DNA from: Pseudomonadota bacterium
GTDB taxonomy: Bacteria > Pseudomonadota > Alphaproteobacteria > Rhizobiales > Hyphomicrobiaceae
Assembly (NCBI GenBank): GCA_023426855.1
Contig: JAEZBU010000238.1
Span: 1 to 6,857 of the forward strand
Reading direction: 5' to 3'
Length of the DNA stretch: 6,857 nt
Shown: piece by piece, positions 1 through 5,438 of the stretch
How the letters are laid out: every line of letters starts with the position of its first letter
Numbering within the stretch: the first letter of the stretch is position 1
Translations under genes and position numbers: made by a program
Notes under the pieces: generated by a model
What the model was told of the DNA's origin: nothing
Seen by the model: the letters and a program-made list of their open reading frames with translations, nothing else
Databases searched by the model: none

Positions 1-41
1 GCTTCGGGGTGGCCGGGCGGGGGAGTGGGCCGGCTAGGTGC

Positions 42-58
42 TTCCGCCTAAGGCGGAA
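42..58. repeat. short near-perfect palindrome downstream of phaB
   Basis: TTCCGCCT and its exact reverse complement AGGCGGAA are separated by a single A, so a folded form would have about 6 bp of stem and a 5-nt loop. It lies beyond the phaB terminator hairpin in non-coding DNA. On the plus strand it is followed by an A/T-rich stretch (agactttaattta), so it could end a transcript coming from the left of the window. It could equally be a unit of a dispersed palindromic repeat. The sequence shows only the palindrome; both roles are inference. Confidence 0.4.
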
Positions 59-74
59 AGACTTTAATTTACAG

Positions 75-96
75 GATCGCCGGTTCGCCGGCGATC
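75..96 (-). terminator. hairpin overlapping the phaB stop codon, probable phaAB terminator
   Basis: GATCGCCGG (75-83) pairs perfectly with CCGGCGATC (88-96) around a 4-nt loop, giving a 9-bp GC-rich stem. The phaB TGA stop lies at 97-95, so the stem begins inside the stop codon. On the minus strand the hairpin is followed by CTGTAAATTAAAG, which is A/U-rich but has no long U run. This fits an intrinsic-like terminator or an mRNA 3'-end stabiliser for the phaAB transcript. Stem and position are seen directly; terminator activity is inferred. Confidence 0.6.
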
Positions 97-820
97 AGGT
101 CATGTACTGGCCACCGTTGGCATCAAGGCAGGCGCCGGTGATGAAGCCGGCGTCATCGGCTGCCAGGAAGGTCACGCAGCGCGCGATCTCCTCGGCGGTG
201 CCCAGCCGGCCGACCGGGATCAGCGGCAGGATCTTGGTGTCGAGCACCTCTTTCGGCACCGCCGCCACCATTTCCGTATTGATGTAACCCGGCGCGATGA
301 CGTTGCAGGTGATGCCCTTGGCGGCGCCTTCCAGCGCAACCGCCTTGGTGAAGCCCAGCAAACCGGCCTTGGCCGCCGCATAATTGGCCTGCCCCATCTG
401 CCCCTTGCGACCATTGATCGACGAGATCGAGATGATGCGACCGAAGCTGCGCGAGCGCATGCTGTCGATCACGAGCCGGGTGAGATTGAACACCGAATCC
501 AGATTGGTCCGGATAACCGCGTCCCAGTTGTCCTTGGTCATCCGGTGCAGCATGCCATCGCGGGTAATGCCAGCGTTGTTGACCAGCACATCGACGGGAC
601 CGAGATCCTTGACGATCTGGGCGACGCCCTTTTCGCAGGCGGCATAGTCACCGACGTCGAACTTGAAGACCGGAATTCCCGTTTCGGCCTGGAATTCGGT
701 TGCGGCAGCGTCGTTGCCGCCGTAGTTCGCGGCAACCCGGTAGCCCTTGTTCTTGAGCGCGACTGAAATTGCCGCGCCAATGCCGCGCGTGCCTCCGGTT
801 ACAACCGCCACACGTGCCAT
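95..820 (-). CDS. phaB: acetoacetyl-CoA reductase PhaB
   Basis: This 241-residue protein is a short-chain dehydrogenase/reductase that reduces acetoacetyl-CoA to (R)-3-hydroxybutyryl-CoA, the second step of cytoplasmic PHB synthesis; the family generally uses NADPH. Visible motifs are the Rossmann loop TGGTRGIG (residues 8-15), NNAG (81-84), structural N106, and the catalytic set S134, Y147 and K151 (YAAAK). SSINGRKGQMGQ, with Q141 and Q144, matches the PhaB substrate-binding stretch. Length is normal for PhaB and clearly argues against the related fatty-acid reductase FabG. The ATG has a strong ribosome binding site, GGGAGGG at 833-827, 6 nt upstream. It lies 114 nt downstream of phaA on the same strand, with a hairpin between, so the two are probably co-transcribed. 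The loop after the second beta strand (NYGGND) lacks an obvious arginine for the NADPH phosphate, so cofactor preference cannot be read from sequence alone. Confidence 0.96.
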   Translation of the reverse strand: MARVAVVTGGTRGIGAAISVALKNKGYRVAANYGGNDAAATEFQAETGIPVFKFDVGDYAACEKGVAQIVKDLGPVDVLVNNAGITRDGMLHRMTKDNWDAVIRTNLDSVFNLTRLVIDSMRSRSFGRIISISSINGRKGQMGQANYAAAKAGLLGFTKAVALEGAAKGITCNVIAPGYINTEMVAAVPKEVLDTKILPLIPVGRLGTAEEIARCVTFLAADDAGFITGACLDANGGQYMT

Positions 821-826
821 GGTATT

Positions 827-833
827 CCCTCCC
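827..833 (-). promoter_or_regulatory. phaB ribosome binding site
   Basis: GGGAGGG on the minus strand lies 6 nt before the phaB ATG at 820. It is the strongest Shine-Dalgarno match near this start and fixes it. It should support good independent initiation of phaB despite the 114-nt gap from phaA. Confidence 0.8.
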
Positions 834-886
834 GTACTCGTACTCGACGTTTATTGTCCGATAGGCGGGTTTTGTTGAAGTTAAGA

Positions 887-910
887 GCTGGCGATGCGGA
901 TATCGCCAGC
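887..910 (-). promoter_or_regulatory. perfect hairpin between phaA and phaB
   Basis: GCTGGCGAT (887-895) and ATCGCCAGC (902-910) are exact reverse complements around a 6-nt loop, giving an uninterrupted 9-bp stem. In the minus-strand transcript it lies 24 nt after the phaA stop and 66 nt before the phaB ATG. It is followed by TCTTAACTTCAACAAAACC, which has scattered but not continuous U residues. Possible roles are a partial terminator that lowers phaB relative to phaA, a processing or stability element, or a dispersed palindromic repeat. I see no convincing separate phaB promoter in the 66 nt that follow. Confidence 0.55.
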
Positions 911-934
911 CCTCATTTATTGCTTTGACGCCCG

Positions 935-2122
935 TCAATCACGCTCTACGCACATGGCGACACCCATGCCGCCGCCGATGCACAGCGTCGCCAAGCCCTT
1001 CTTGGCGTTGCGGCGCTTCATCTCGAACAGCAACGTATTGAGGACCCGCGCCCCCGACGCGCCGATCGGGTGACCGATGGCAATGGCGCCGCCGTTGACG
1101 TTAACCTTGTCGGTATCCCATCCGAGACCCTTGTTCACCGCGCAGGCTTGCGCAGCGAACGCCTCGTTGGCCTCGATCAGGTCGAGGTCGGCGACAGTCC
1201 AGCCGGCCTGCTCGAGCGCCTTCTTGGATGCCGGGATCGGGCCGGTGCCCATGATCGACGGATCGACGCCGGCATGCGCCCACGACACGATTCGTGCCAG
1301 CGGCGTGATCCCGCGCTTCTTGGCTTCCGCCAGCGTCATCAGGACCACCGCTGCCGCGCCATCATTGATGCCCGACGCGTTGCCGGCGGTGACGGTGCCG
1401 TCCTTCTCGAACGCCGGACGCAGCTTGACGAGGCTGTCGTAGGTCGCGCCGTCGCGGATGTATTCATCCTCGGAAACAACCGTCTCGCCCTTGCGGGTCT
1501 TGATCGTGACCGGCGTGATTTCGTCCTTGAACTTGCCGGCCTTCTTGGCCGCCTCGGCCTTGTTCTGCGAGGCAACGGCAAAGCGATCCTGCTCCTCGCG
1601 GGTGATCTGCCACTGGCGCGCGACGTTCTCGGCGGTCGTGCCCATGTGATAGCCGTTGAAGGCGTCCCACAGGCCATCCTTGATCATGGTATCGACGAAC
1701 TTCACGTCACCCATCTTGGTGCCGTCGCGCAGGTGCGCGACGTGTGGTGCCTGGCTCATGCTCTCCTGGCCACCGGCAACGACGATCGACGACGAGCCGA
1801 GCTGGATCTGCTGGGCACCGAGCGCAACAGCCCTGAGGCCGGAACCGCAAAGCTGATTCATGCCCCAGGCCGGGCTATCGACCGGAACGCCTGCAGCGAT
1901 CGAGGCCTGACGCGCCGGGTTCTGGCCCTCGCCTGCCGCCAGGATCTGCCCCATGATCACTTCGGATACATCACCGGGTTCGATGTTTGCCCGCTCGATG
2001 GCCGCCTTGATCGCGATCTTACCGAGCTCGTGCGCGGGCAGGCTCGCCAGTGCGCCGTTAAACGACCCAACCGGGGTACGCGCTGCGCTCGCGATGACAA
2101 TCGTCGAGTTGTCTGCGCTCAT
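935..2122 (-). CDS. phaA: acetyl-CoA acetyltransferase (beta-ketothiolase) PhaA
   Basis: This 395-residue thiolase condenses two acetyl-CoA to acetoacetyl-CoA, the first step of PHB synthesis, and can run in reverse during PHB or acetoacetate breakdown. The nucleophilic cysteine is C92 in NQLCGSG. NEAFAAQA, the GHPIGASGAR block with H351, and the second active-site cysteine C381 in CIGGGMG are all present. All three residues sit at the Zoogloea ramigera enzyme positions (C89, H348, C378) plus three. The reading frame stays open up to 2278, but thiolases begin near the STIVIASAARTPVGSF segment. The ATG at 2122 has AGGAG 8 nt upstream, so I use it; the 52 extra codons do not resemble a thiolase. 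It is divergent from phaR and upstream of phaB, which supports the PHB assignment over a purely catabolic thiolase (atoB-like). Confidence 0.96.
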   Translation of the reverse strand: MSADNSTIVIASAARTPVGSFNGALASLPAHELGKIAIKAAIERANIEPGDVSEVIMGQILAAGEGQNPARQASIAAGVPVDSPAWGMNQLCGSGLRAVALGAQQIQLGSSSIVVAGGQESMSQAPHVAHLRDGTKMGDVKFVDTMIKDGLWDAFNGYHMGTTAENVARQWQITREEQDRFAVASQNKAEAAKKAGKFKDEITPVTIKTRKGETVVSEDEYIRDGATYDSLVKLRPAFEKDGTVTAGNASGINDGAAAVVLMTLAEAKKRGITPLARIVSWAHAGVDPSIMGTGPIPASKKALEQAGWTVADLDLIEANEAFAAQACAVNKGLGWDTDKVNVNGGAIAIGHPIGASGARVLNTLLFEMKRRNAKKGLATLCIGGGMGVAMCVERD

Positions 2123-2130
2123 TCGTTTGT

Positions 2131-2135
2131 CTCCT
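2131..2135 (-). promoter_or_regulatory. phaA ribosome binding site
   Basis: AGGAG on the minus strand is separated by 8 nt from the ATG at 2122. It decides the phaA start against the longer open frame extending to 2278. Confidence 0.75.
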
Positions 2136-2142
2136 GGGGTGG

Positions 2143-2159
2143 CCCGGAATTGATCCGGG
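2143..2159 (-). promoter_or_regulatory. hairpin in the phaA leader just upstream of the ribosome binding site
   Basis: CCCGGA (2143-2148) and TCCGGG (2154-2159) are exact reverse complements around a 5-nt loop. In the phaA mRNA this 6-bp GC-rich stem ends 7 nt before AGGAG. It does not sequester the ribosome binding site as drawn. It may stabilise the 5' end of the message, serve as a binding site, or be incidental. Confidence 0.35.
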
Positions 2160-2186
2160 ACAAGGCGTGGACTAGGATCTGGACAC

Positions 2187-2193
2187 ATATATA
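2187..2193 (-). promoter_or_regulatory. candidate -10 region of the phaA promoter
   Basis: TATATAT on the minus strand is the only strongly A/T-rich spot upstream of phaA. It lies about 65 nt from the start codon and would place transcription initiation near 2180. No good TTGACA-like -35 lies 16-18 nt upstream (CGTAAT is what is found), so the promoter is either weak or helped by another factor. The expected -35 position falls inside the inverted repeat at 2202-2225. Confidence 0.35.
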
Positions 2194-2201
2194 GAGACGC
2201 T

Positions 2202-2225
2202 GGCTGTCGAATTACGATAGCAGCC
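2202..2225. promoter_or_regulatory. imperfect inverted repeat, candidate operator between phaR and phaA
   Basis: GGCTG (2202-2206) and CAGCC (2221-2225) are matched arms, with inner TCG/CGA elements also complementary but offset by 3 nt. The right arm contains GCAG and the left CTGT. The PhaR site described in Paracoccus is built from CTGC and GCAG half-sites, so this is only a partial match and the spacing is longer. It overlaps where the -35 of the candidate phaA promoter would be. A role as PhaR operator is inferred. Confidence 0.3.
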
Positions 2226-2241
2226 CTTCGCCGAGCCCGGC

Positions 2242-2260
2242 AATGCGGGCGTTGCGCATT
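2242..2260. promoter_or_regulatory. inverted repeat AATGCG-N7-CGCATT, candidate operator
   Basis: AATGCG (2242-2247) and CGCATT (2255-2260) are perfect 6-bp arms about a 7-bp spacer, giving a 19-bp symmetrical site in the middle of the divergent phaR-phaA region. It has TGC and GCA elements, as PhaR sites do, but does not match the published half-site spacing. It lies about 35 bp upstream of the candidate phaR -35 and about 49 bp upstream of the candidate phaA -10. Symmetry and placement are seen; which protein binds, if any, is unknown. Confidence 0.35.
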
Positions 2261-2294
2261 AACCCAGACGACCGACACGACTTCCGAATGGGAG

Positions 2295-2322
2295 TTGCCA
2301 GACTTTAGAGCTGTGCTAGCCT
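2295..2322 (+). promoter_or_regulatory. candidate phaR promoter
   Basis: TTGCCA (2295-2300) is a fair -35, followed after 16 nt by TAGCCT (2317-2322) as a poor -10. TG-N immediately before the -10 resembles an extended -10 element and may compensate. Transcription would begin near 2329, giving a leader of about 20 nt before the phaR ATG that still includes GGAG at 2331-2334. No autoregulatory site is evident directly over this promoter. Confidence 0.4.
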
Positions 2323-2348
2323 AGGTGCCGGGAGTCTAACCACAAGAA

Positions 2349-3032
2349 ATGACCGCCATGCTCAGCAAGAACGACCCAGCCGGCGACAAGAAAGAAGCGG
2401 TGGTCATTAAAAAGTACGCCAACAGGCGGCTGTATAATACTGAGACAAGCACATACGTAACACTGGAGGATCTTGCCGCGATGGTGAGGTCCGACCGGGA
2501 CTTTGTCGTTTTTGATGCCAAAACCGGCGATGATCTGACCCACTCCGTGCTCACACAGATTATCGTCGAGCAGGAAGGACGGTCGGGCGGGCAGACGCTG
2601 CTGCCGATCCCATTCTTGCGTCAGCTCATCCGCTTTTATGACGACAGCATCGGCAAAATGGTGCCGAGCTATCTGCAGATGAGCCTGGAAACGCTGGTCA
2701 AGGAACAGGAACGGTTCCGCACGCAGTTCTCGCATATCCTGGGGCAGAACCCGTTCGGTGCGGCTGCCTTCGACGCCATGCAGGAACAGACCCGCAAGAA
2801 CATGGCCATGTTCGAGAACGCCATGTCCATGTGGACACCGTTCACCGGCGTTAAACCGGGCGCGGCAAACGCGCCACCGGCGGCAGGCCCAAACAGGCCA
2901 GAGCCCGCGGCCGAAGAGCCCGCGAAGACGTCGGCAGGAGACACTCCCGCCAAGGCCGAGCTGGAAGAGCTGAGAGAACAGCTTGCATCCATGCAGGCCA
3001 AGATCGAAAAGCTGTCCAGCAGCCGCGACTGA
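2349..3032 (+). CDS. phaR: polyhydroxyalkanoate synthesis regulator PhaR
   Basis: This 227-residue protein is the PHB-responsive repressor family that binds DNA upstream of phasin genes and its own gene, and is released when it binds nascent PHB. The N-terminal DNA-binding domain (about 17-80) is clear, with the hallmark IKKYANRRLYNTETSTYVTLEDLA. A second PHB-accumulation domain follows at about 85-130 (PFLRQLIRFYDDSIGKMVPSYL, then SLETLVKEQERFR). A Met/Phe-rich amphipathic part (about 136-165) could contact the polymer. A Pro/Ala-rich linker (169-200) leads to a short C-terminal coiled coil (about 202-224, ELEELREQLASMQAKIEKL) likely used for oligomerisation. The start is slightly uncertain: ATG at 2349 has GGAG 14 nt upstream, a long spacing, and ATG at 2358 would remove three residues. 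It is divergent from phaA and converges on the c-di-GMP protein with 30 nt between stop codons. Confidence 0.95.
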   Translation: MTAMLSKNDPAGDKKEAVVIKKYANRRLYNTETSTYVTLEDLAAMVRSDRDFVVFDAKTGDDLTHSVLTQIIVEQEGRSGGQTLLPIPFLRQLIRFYDDSIGKMVPSYLQMSLETLVKEQERFRTQFSHILGQNPFGAAAFDAMQEQTRKNMAMFENAMSMWTPFTGVKPGAANAPPAAGPNRPEPAAEEPAKTSAGDTPAKAELEELREQLASMQAKIEKLSSSRD

Positions 3033-3052
3033 GCTGCCCGCCATCAGGCAGC
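3033..3052. terminator. short hairpin between convergent phaR and GGDEF/EAL genes
   Basis: GCTGCC (3033-3038) and GGCAGC (3047-3052) pair perfectly over 6 bp with an 8-nt loop, starting directly after the phaR TGA. No U tract follows in either direction, so this is at best a weak bidirectional terminator. The two converging genes have only 30 nt between stop codons, so this gap is the only non-coding place for one. Confidence 0.3.
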
Positions 3053-3062
3053 ACTTCGACAG

Positions 3063-4877
3063 CTACGCCGACTTCCTCAACAGCATCGGGGGCTCCATCA
3101 GAACCGGCTCGCCGACGTGGAAGCCCTGGAGATAATCGATCCCGGCTTCGGTCAGCATCTCGATGGTCTGGTCGTCGCCGACCCATTCCGCCACCGTTTC
3201 CATCTCGAAATGGCGGCTCAAGTCGATCATCGCCTTGATGAAAACCCGGTCGCTGCTGTTGCGCGACATGTCCTTTACGAACGCGCCGTCGATCTTGACC
3301 ATATCGACCGGCAGCCGCTTCAAATTCGCAAACGACGTGTAACCCGCGCCGAAGTCGTCGATGGCGACCCGGCAGCCGAGCTCTTTCAGCGTGTCCACAA
3401 ACAGGGCTGACTGATCGACGTCCTGGAGGGCGCTCGTTTCAGTGATCTCGATGGTCAGTCGCTCTGCCACACATCGCGTGCCGGCGAGGCTGCGCAGCGT
3501 GGCAAGCCACTCACGATCGCTGCAGGTCAGAGCTGACACATTGAGAGCCAGGCGAAGTGACGGGTCGCGCTTCAACAGGTCGATCGCAAACTCTAGCGCG
3601 CGACGGTCGAGAAGATGCGCCAATCCTAGCTGTTCCGCCACGCCGATGAATTGACCGGCCGCGACTGTCGTGCCGTCGTGATGCACGATGCGCAACAGGC
3701 ATTCGTGAAAAACGGGCTGACCTGTTCTGGCCGAAACAATCGGCTGCAGCGCCAATCTCACCCGATTGTCATGGAGCGCGGCCATGATTTCGCGCGCAAT
3801 GGCCAGATTCCGTGACCGATCCGATCGCCGATGCGTACCTGAGGCAAACGCGTAAAAGCCGTCGCTGGGGTTCAACCTGGCATGAGAAAGCGCCAGCATG
3901 GCACTATCGATCGCCTTCTGGATGCTGTCGGCCTGGCTGGGGATCAGAACACCGCCGACCGAAATCGTCGCGGCCACCTCGCAATCCGTCGTCCCAATGC
4001 TCGCGTTGCGCACGGCCTTGATCAGGCGGTTCGCGATCGCCCTCATCGTGTCGGCGCTGCAGTCGTTCAGGATCACGCCGAACTTGTTGGATGCGTACCG
4101 CCCGACGACGTCGCCGGATCGGACGTTGCTCCGGACAAGTTTTCCGACCGCCGACAGCACTTCGTCGCCGACTTGGAAGCCGAACATCTCATTCGTGGCC
4201 GACAGGTGATTGACCGCAATCATCAGGAAGGCATGGTGACGCGACGTTTCTTCCCGCGGTCCGCTTTCCTTGACCGCCGCATCGAGCGCTTCGATCAGTC
4301 TTGACCTGACCAGTTGTCCGGTCAGTTCGTCATGATCATTGCGATGACGAAGCCGCCCCGCGCTGGTATCCGGCGTGGTGACCGTGCGGAGTATCCCAAC
4401 CGCACGCATCGGCCGGCCATCCGGCCCCGTCCACCAACGGCCCTCGTCCTCAACCCAGATGCCGTCACCCGTCTCGGTGTTGAATTTGTATCGCGCCCGG
4501 TAGGGGACACCATTTGACGGCACGGTTACCGGCCGATCACCCAACCATGGCAGACGCTGCTCGGTTGGCTCGAACGCAATCAGCGCGCGAAAACCTTCTC
4601 GCGTGGAAATCTGTTCGAGGGACTCGATGCCGAGCACGTGCTGGGCATGGCTTTCCCAGTCGAGCCGGTCGGTGGCGGCGTCCCAGGCATACGCGAGCTC
4701 CTGAGCCGGCGCATGCGCTTTCTTTATTCCAGTAGAGGTGGCCCCATCGACGCGATTGCGCCGCTGCAGCGTAGAGAGTGCGTGCGCAATGTCAGCGTCA
4801 CTATAGGCGACGCGCGCCGACTCACCCTGCGATGAACTGCAGTAAAACACGCGCCCCTGCCCCCCCGAAGCCCTCAT
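3063..4877 (-). CDS. PAS-like / degenerate GGDEF / EAL cyclic-di-GMP protein, probable phosphodiesterase
   Basis: This 604-residue cytoplasmic protein has no membrane segment. Residues about 62-168 look like a PAS-type sensor (YAWDAATDRLDWES; then RYKFNTETGDGIWVEDEGRW and a GRPMRAVGILRTV close). A GGDEF domain spans about 178-345. Its signature is ASNKF (262-266) and the metal-binding region reads AVNHLSATNE, so cyclase activity is unlikely. The RxxD inhibitory site (R253, D256) is kept exactly five residues before it. The EAL domain spans about 360-600: E392 (ECLLR for EALLR), N446, the E477/E480 pair in EITE, D507 and D508 (IDDFGAGY), K528, E564 and Q584. These match residues needed for c-di-GMP hydrolysis to pGpG. 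The usual AEGVE motif reads AEWVG. The start is uncertain: no clear ribosome binding site precedes 4877, and a GTG at 4850 follows a G-rich stretch. The membrane-protein gene lies 42 nt upstream on the same strand and may be co-transcribed. Confidence 0.9.
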   Translation of the reverse strand: MRASGGQGRVFYCSSSQGESARVAYSDADIAHALSTLQRRNRVDGATSTGIKKAHAPAQELAYAWDAATDRLDWESHAQHVLGIESLEQISTREGFRALIAFEPTEQRLPWLGDRPVTVPSNGVPYRARYKFNTETGDGIWVEDEGRWWTGPDGRPMRAVGILRTVTTPDTSAGRLRHRNDHDELTGQLVRSRLIEALDAAVKESGPREETSRHHAFLMIAVNHLSATNEMFGFQVGDEVLSAVGKLVRSNVRSGDVVGRYASNKFGVILNDCSADTMRAIANRLIKAVRNASIGTTDCEVAATISVGGVLIPSQADSIQKAIDSAMLALSHARLNPSDGFYAFASGTHRRSDRSRNLAIAREIMAALHDNRVRLALQPIVSARTGQPVFHECLLRIVHHDGTTVAAGQFIGVAEQLGLAHLLDRRALEFAIDLLKRDPSLRLALNVSALTCSDREWLATLRSLAGTRCVAERLTIEITETSALQDVDQSALFVDTLKELGCRVAIDDFGAGYTSFANLKRLPVDMVKIDGAFVKDMSRNSSDRVFIKAMIDLSRHFEMETVAEWVGDDQTIEMLTEAGIDYLQGFHVGEPVLMEPPMLLRKSA

Positions 4878-4919
4878 GGCACGGAAGGTAACGGACGACT
4901 AACTAACAGAGCTTGAATT

Positions 4920-5333
4920 TTACTCGCTAATCTGGAAATCGCGACGTGCGACACGAATGCCGATCGTGTAGCCGGCCACAACGTCGATCATCGCCGCCAG
5001 GGTGATGAAGAAAAACACCGAGCTGGCAGCCTGCTTCACGAGCAGGAACTCGATCAAGCAGATGACGAAGACGATCATCGACAGGCCGTGGTCGAGCAGC
5101 GACGTCGTTGAGGTGTATGTCGCCTTCAACAGCTCGATGAACAGCAGCACCAGCACCAGCAGGATGAGAAAATCACCCCAGGTGAACACCCAGCGCACGT
5201 TCTCGTGCAGCATCGGGATCTCGAAAAGCTTCTTCGACAGGATCACGTCCGGGGGGGCGTCGCCACCCAGCAGAACAATGACGTTGTAGAGAATAAACGC
5301 CACCGCAATAAGCGGAATCGCTCTGAGCGACAT
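4920..5333 (-). CDS. conserved-looking four-helix integral membrane protein, function unknown
   Basis: I do not recognise this 137-residue protein with confidence. Four hydrophobic helices are visible: about 5-23, 51-70 (FLILLVLVLLFIELL), 83-99 (LSMIVFVICLIEFLLV) and 104-126 (SVFFFITLAAMIDVVAGY). A 27-residue polar loop follows helix 1 and a basic tail (RVARRDFQ) ends the protein. Acidic residues sit at the ends of helices 2-4 (E67, E95, D117). Length and four-helix topology resemble the PsiE-like phosphate-starvation membrane proteins, but I see no decisive motif. The start is secure: GGGGAGG at 5346-5340 lies 6 nt before the ATG. It sits 42 nt upstream of the GGDEF/EAL gene and 105 nt downstream of rpmF, all on the minus strand, so a functional link to c-di-GMP signalling is possible but unproven. 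Confidence 0.8.
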   Translation of the reverse strand: MSLRAIPLIAVAFILYNVIVLLGGDAPPDVILSKKLFEIPMLHENVRWVFTWGDFLILLVLVLLFIELLKATYTSTTSLLDHGLSMIVFVICLIEFLLVKQAASSVFFFITLAAMIDVVAGYTIGIRVARRDFQISE

Positions 5334-5339
5334 CGGAGA

Positions 5340-5346
5340 CCTCCCC
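5340..5346 (-). promoter_or_regulatory. ribosome binding site of the four-helix membrane protein
   Basis: GGGGAGG on the minus strand lies 6 nt before the ATG at 5333, a near-optimal Shine-Dalgarno. It is good evidence that this short unrecognised frame is a real gene. Confidence 0.75.
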
Positions 5347-5409
5347 GTATTGACCCTGCCGACCGCCTAATAACCCGGGCGAAGGGCTGGAATTATGTCG
5401 CTCGGCGAC

Positions 5410-5437
5410 AAAACCCGCCCTCAGCCGCCAAGCCGGG
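5410..5437 (-). terminator. weak intrinsic-type terminator candidate after rpmF
   Basis: Two nucleotides after the rpmF TAG, the minus strand reads CCCGGCTT, then GGCGGCTG as a loop, then AGGGCGGG, followed by TTTTGT. The stem pairs over about seven positions, including one G-U, with one G-G mismatch. The U tract is only four long. It could end most rpmF transcripts or allow some readthrough into the membrane-protein gene. Confidence 0.4.
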
Positions 5438-5438
5438 A

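Noticed and set aside
833..845. Tandem CGTACT repeat upstream of phaB
   Set aside because: Only two copies of a 6-mer next to the ribosome binding site; too short to treat as a meaningful repeat or operator.
1070..2194. 374-residue open frame on the plus strand opposite phaA
   Set aside because: It is antisense to a certain thiolase gene, rich in Arg, Asp and Leu with no recognisable domain, and typical of a GC-rich codon-bias shadow.
2123..2278. 52-codon N-terminal extension of phaA
   Set aside because: It does not resemble a thiolase, it would run through the phaR-phaA regulatory region, and the ATG at 2122 has a proper ribosome binding site.
2316..3044. 242-residue open frame on the minus strand opposite phaR
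   Set aside because: It mirrors the whole of phaR, has no domain signature and no good ribosome binding site; phaR itself is unambiguous.
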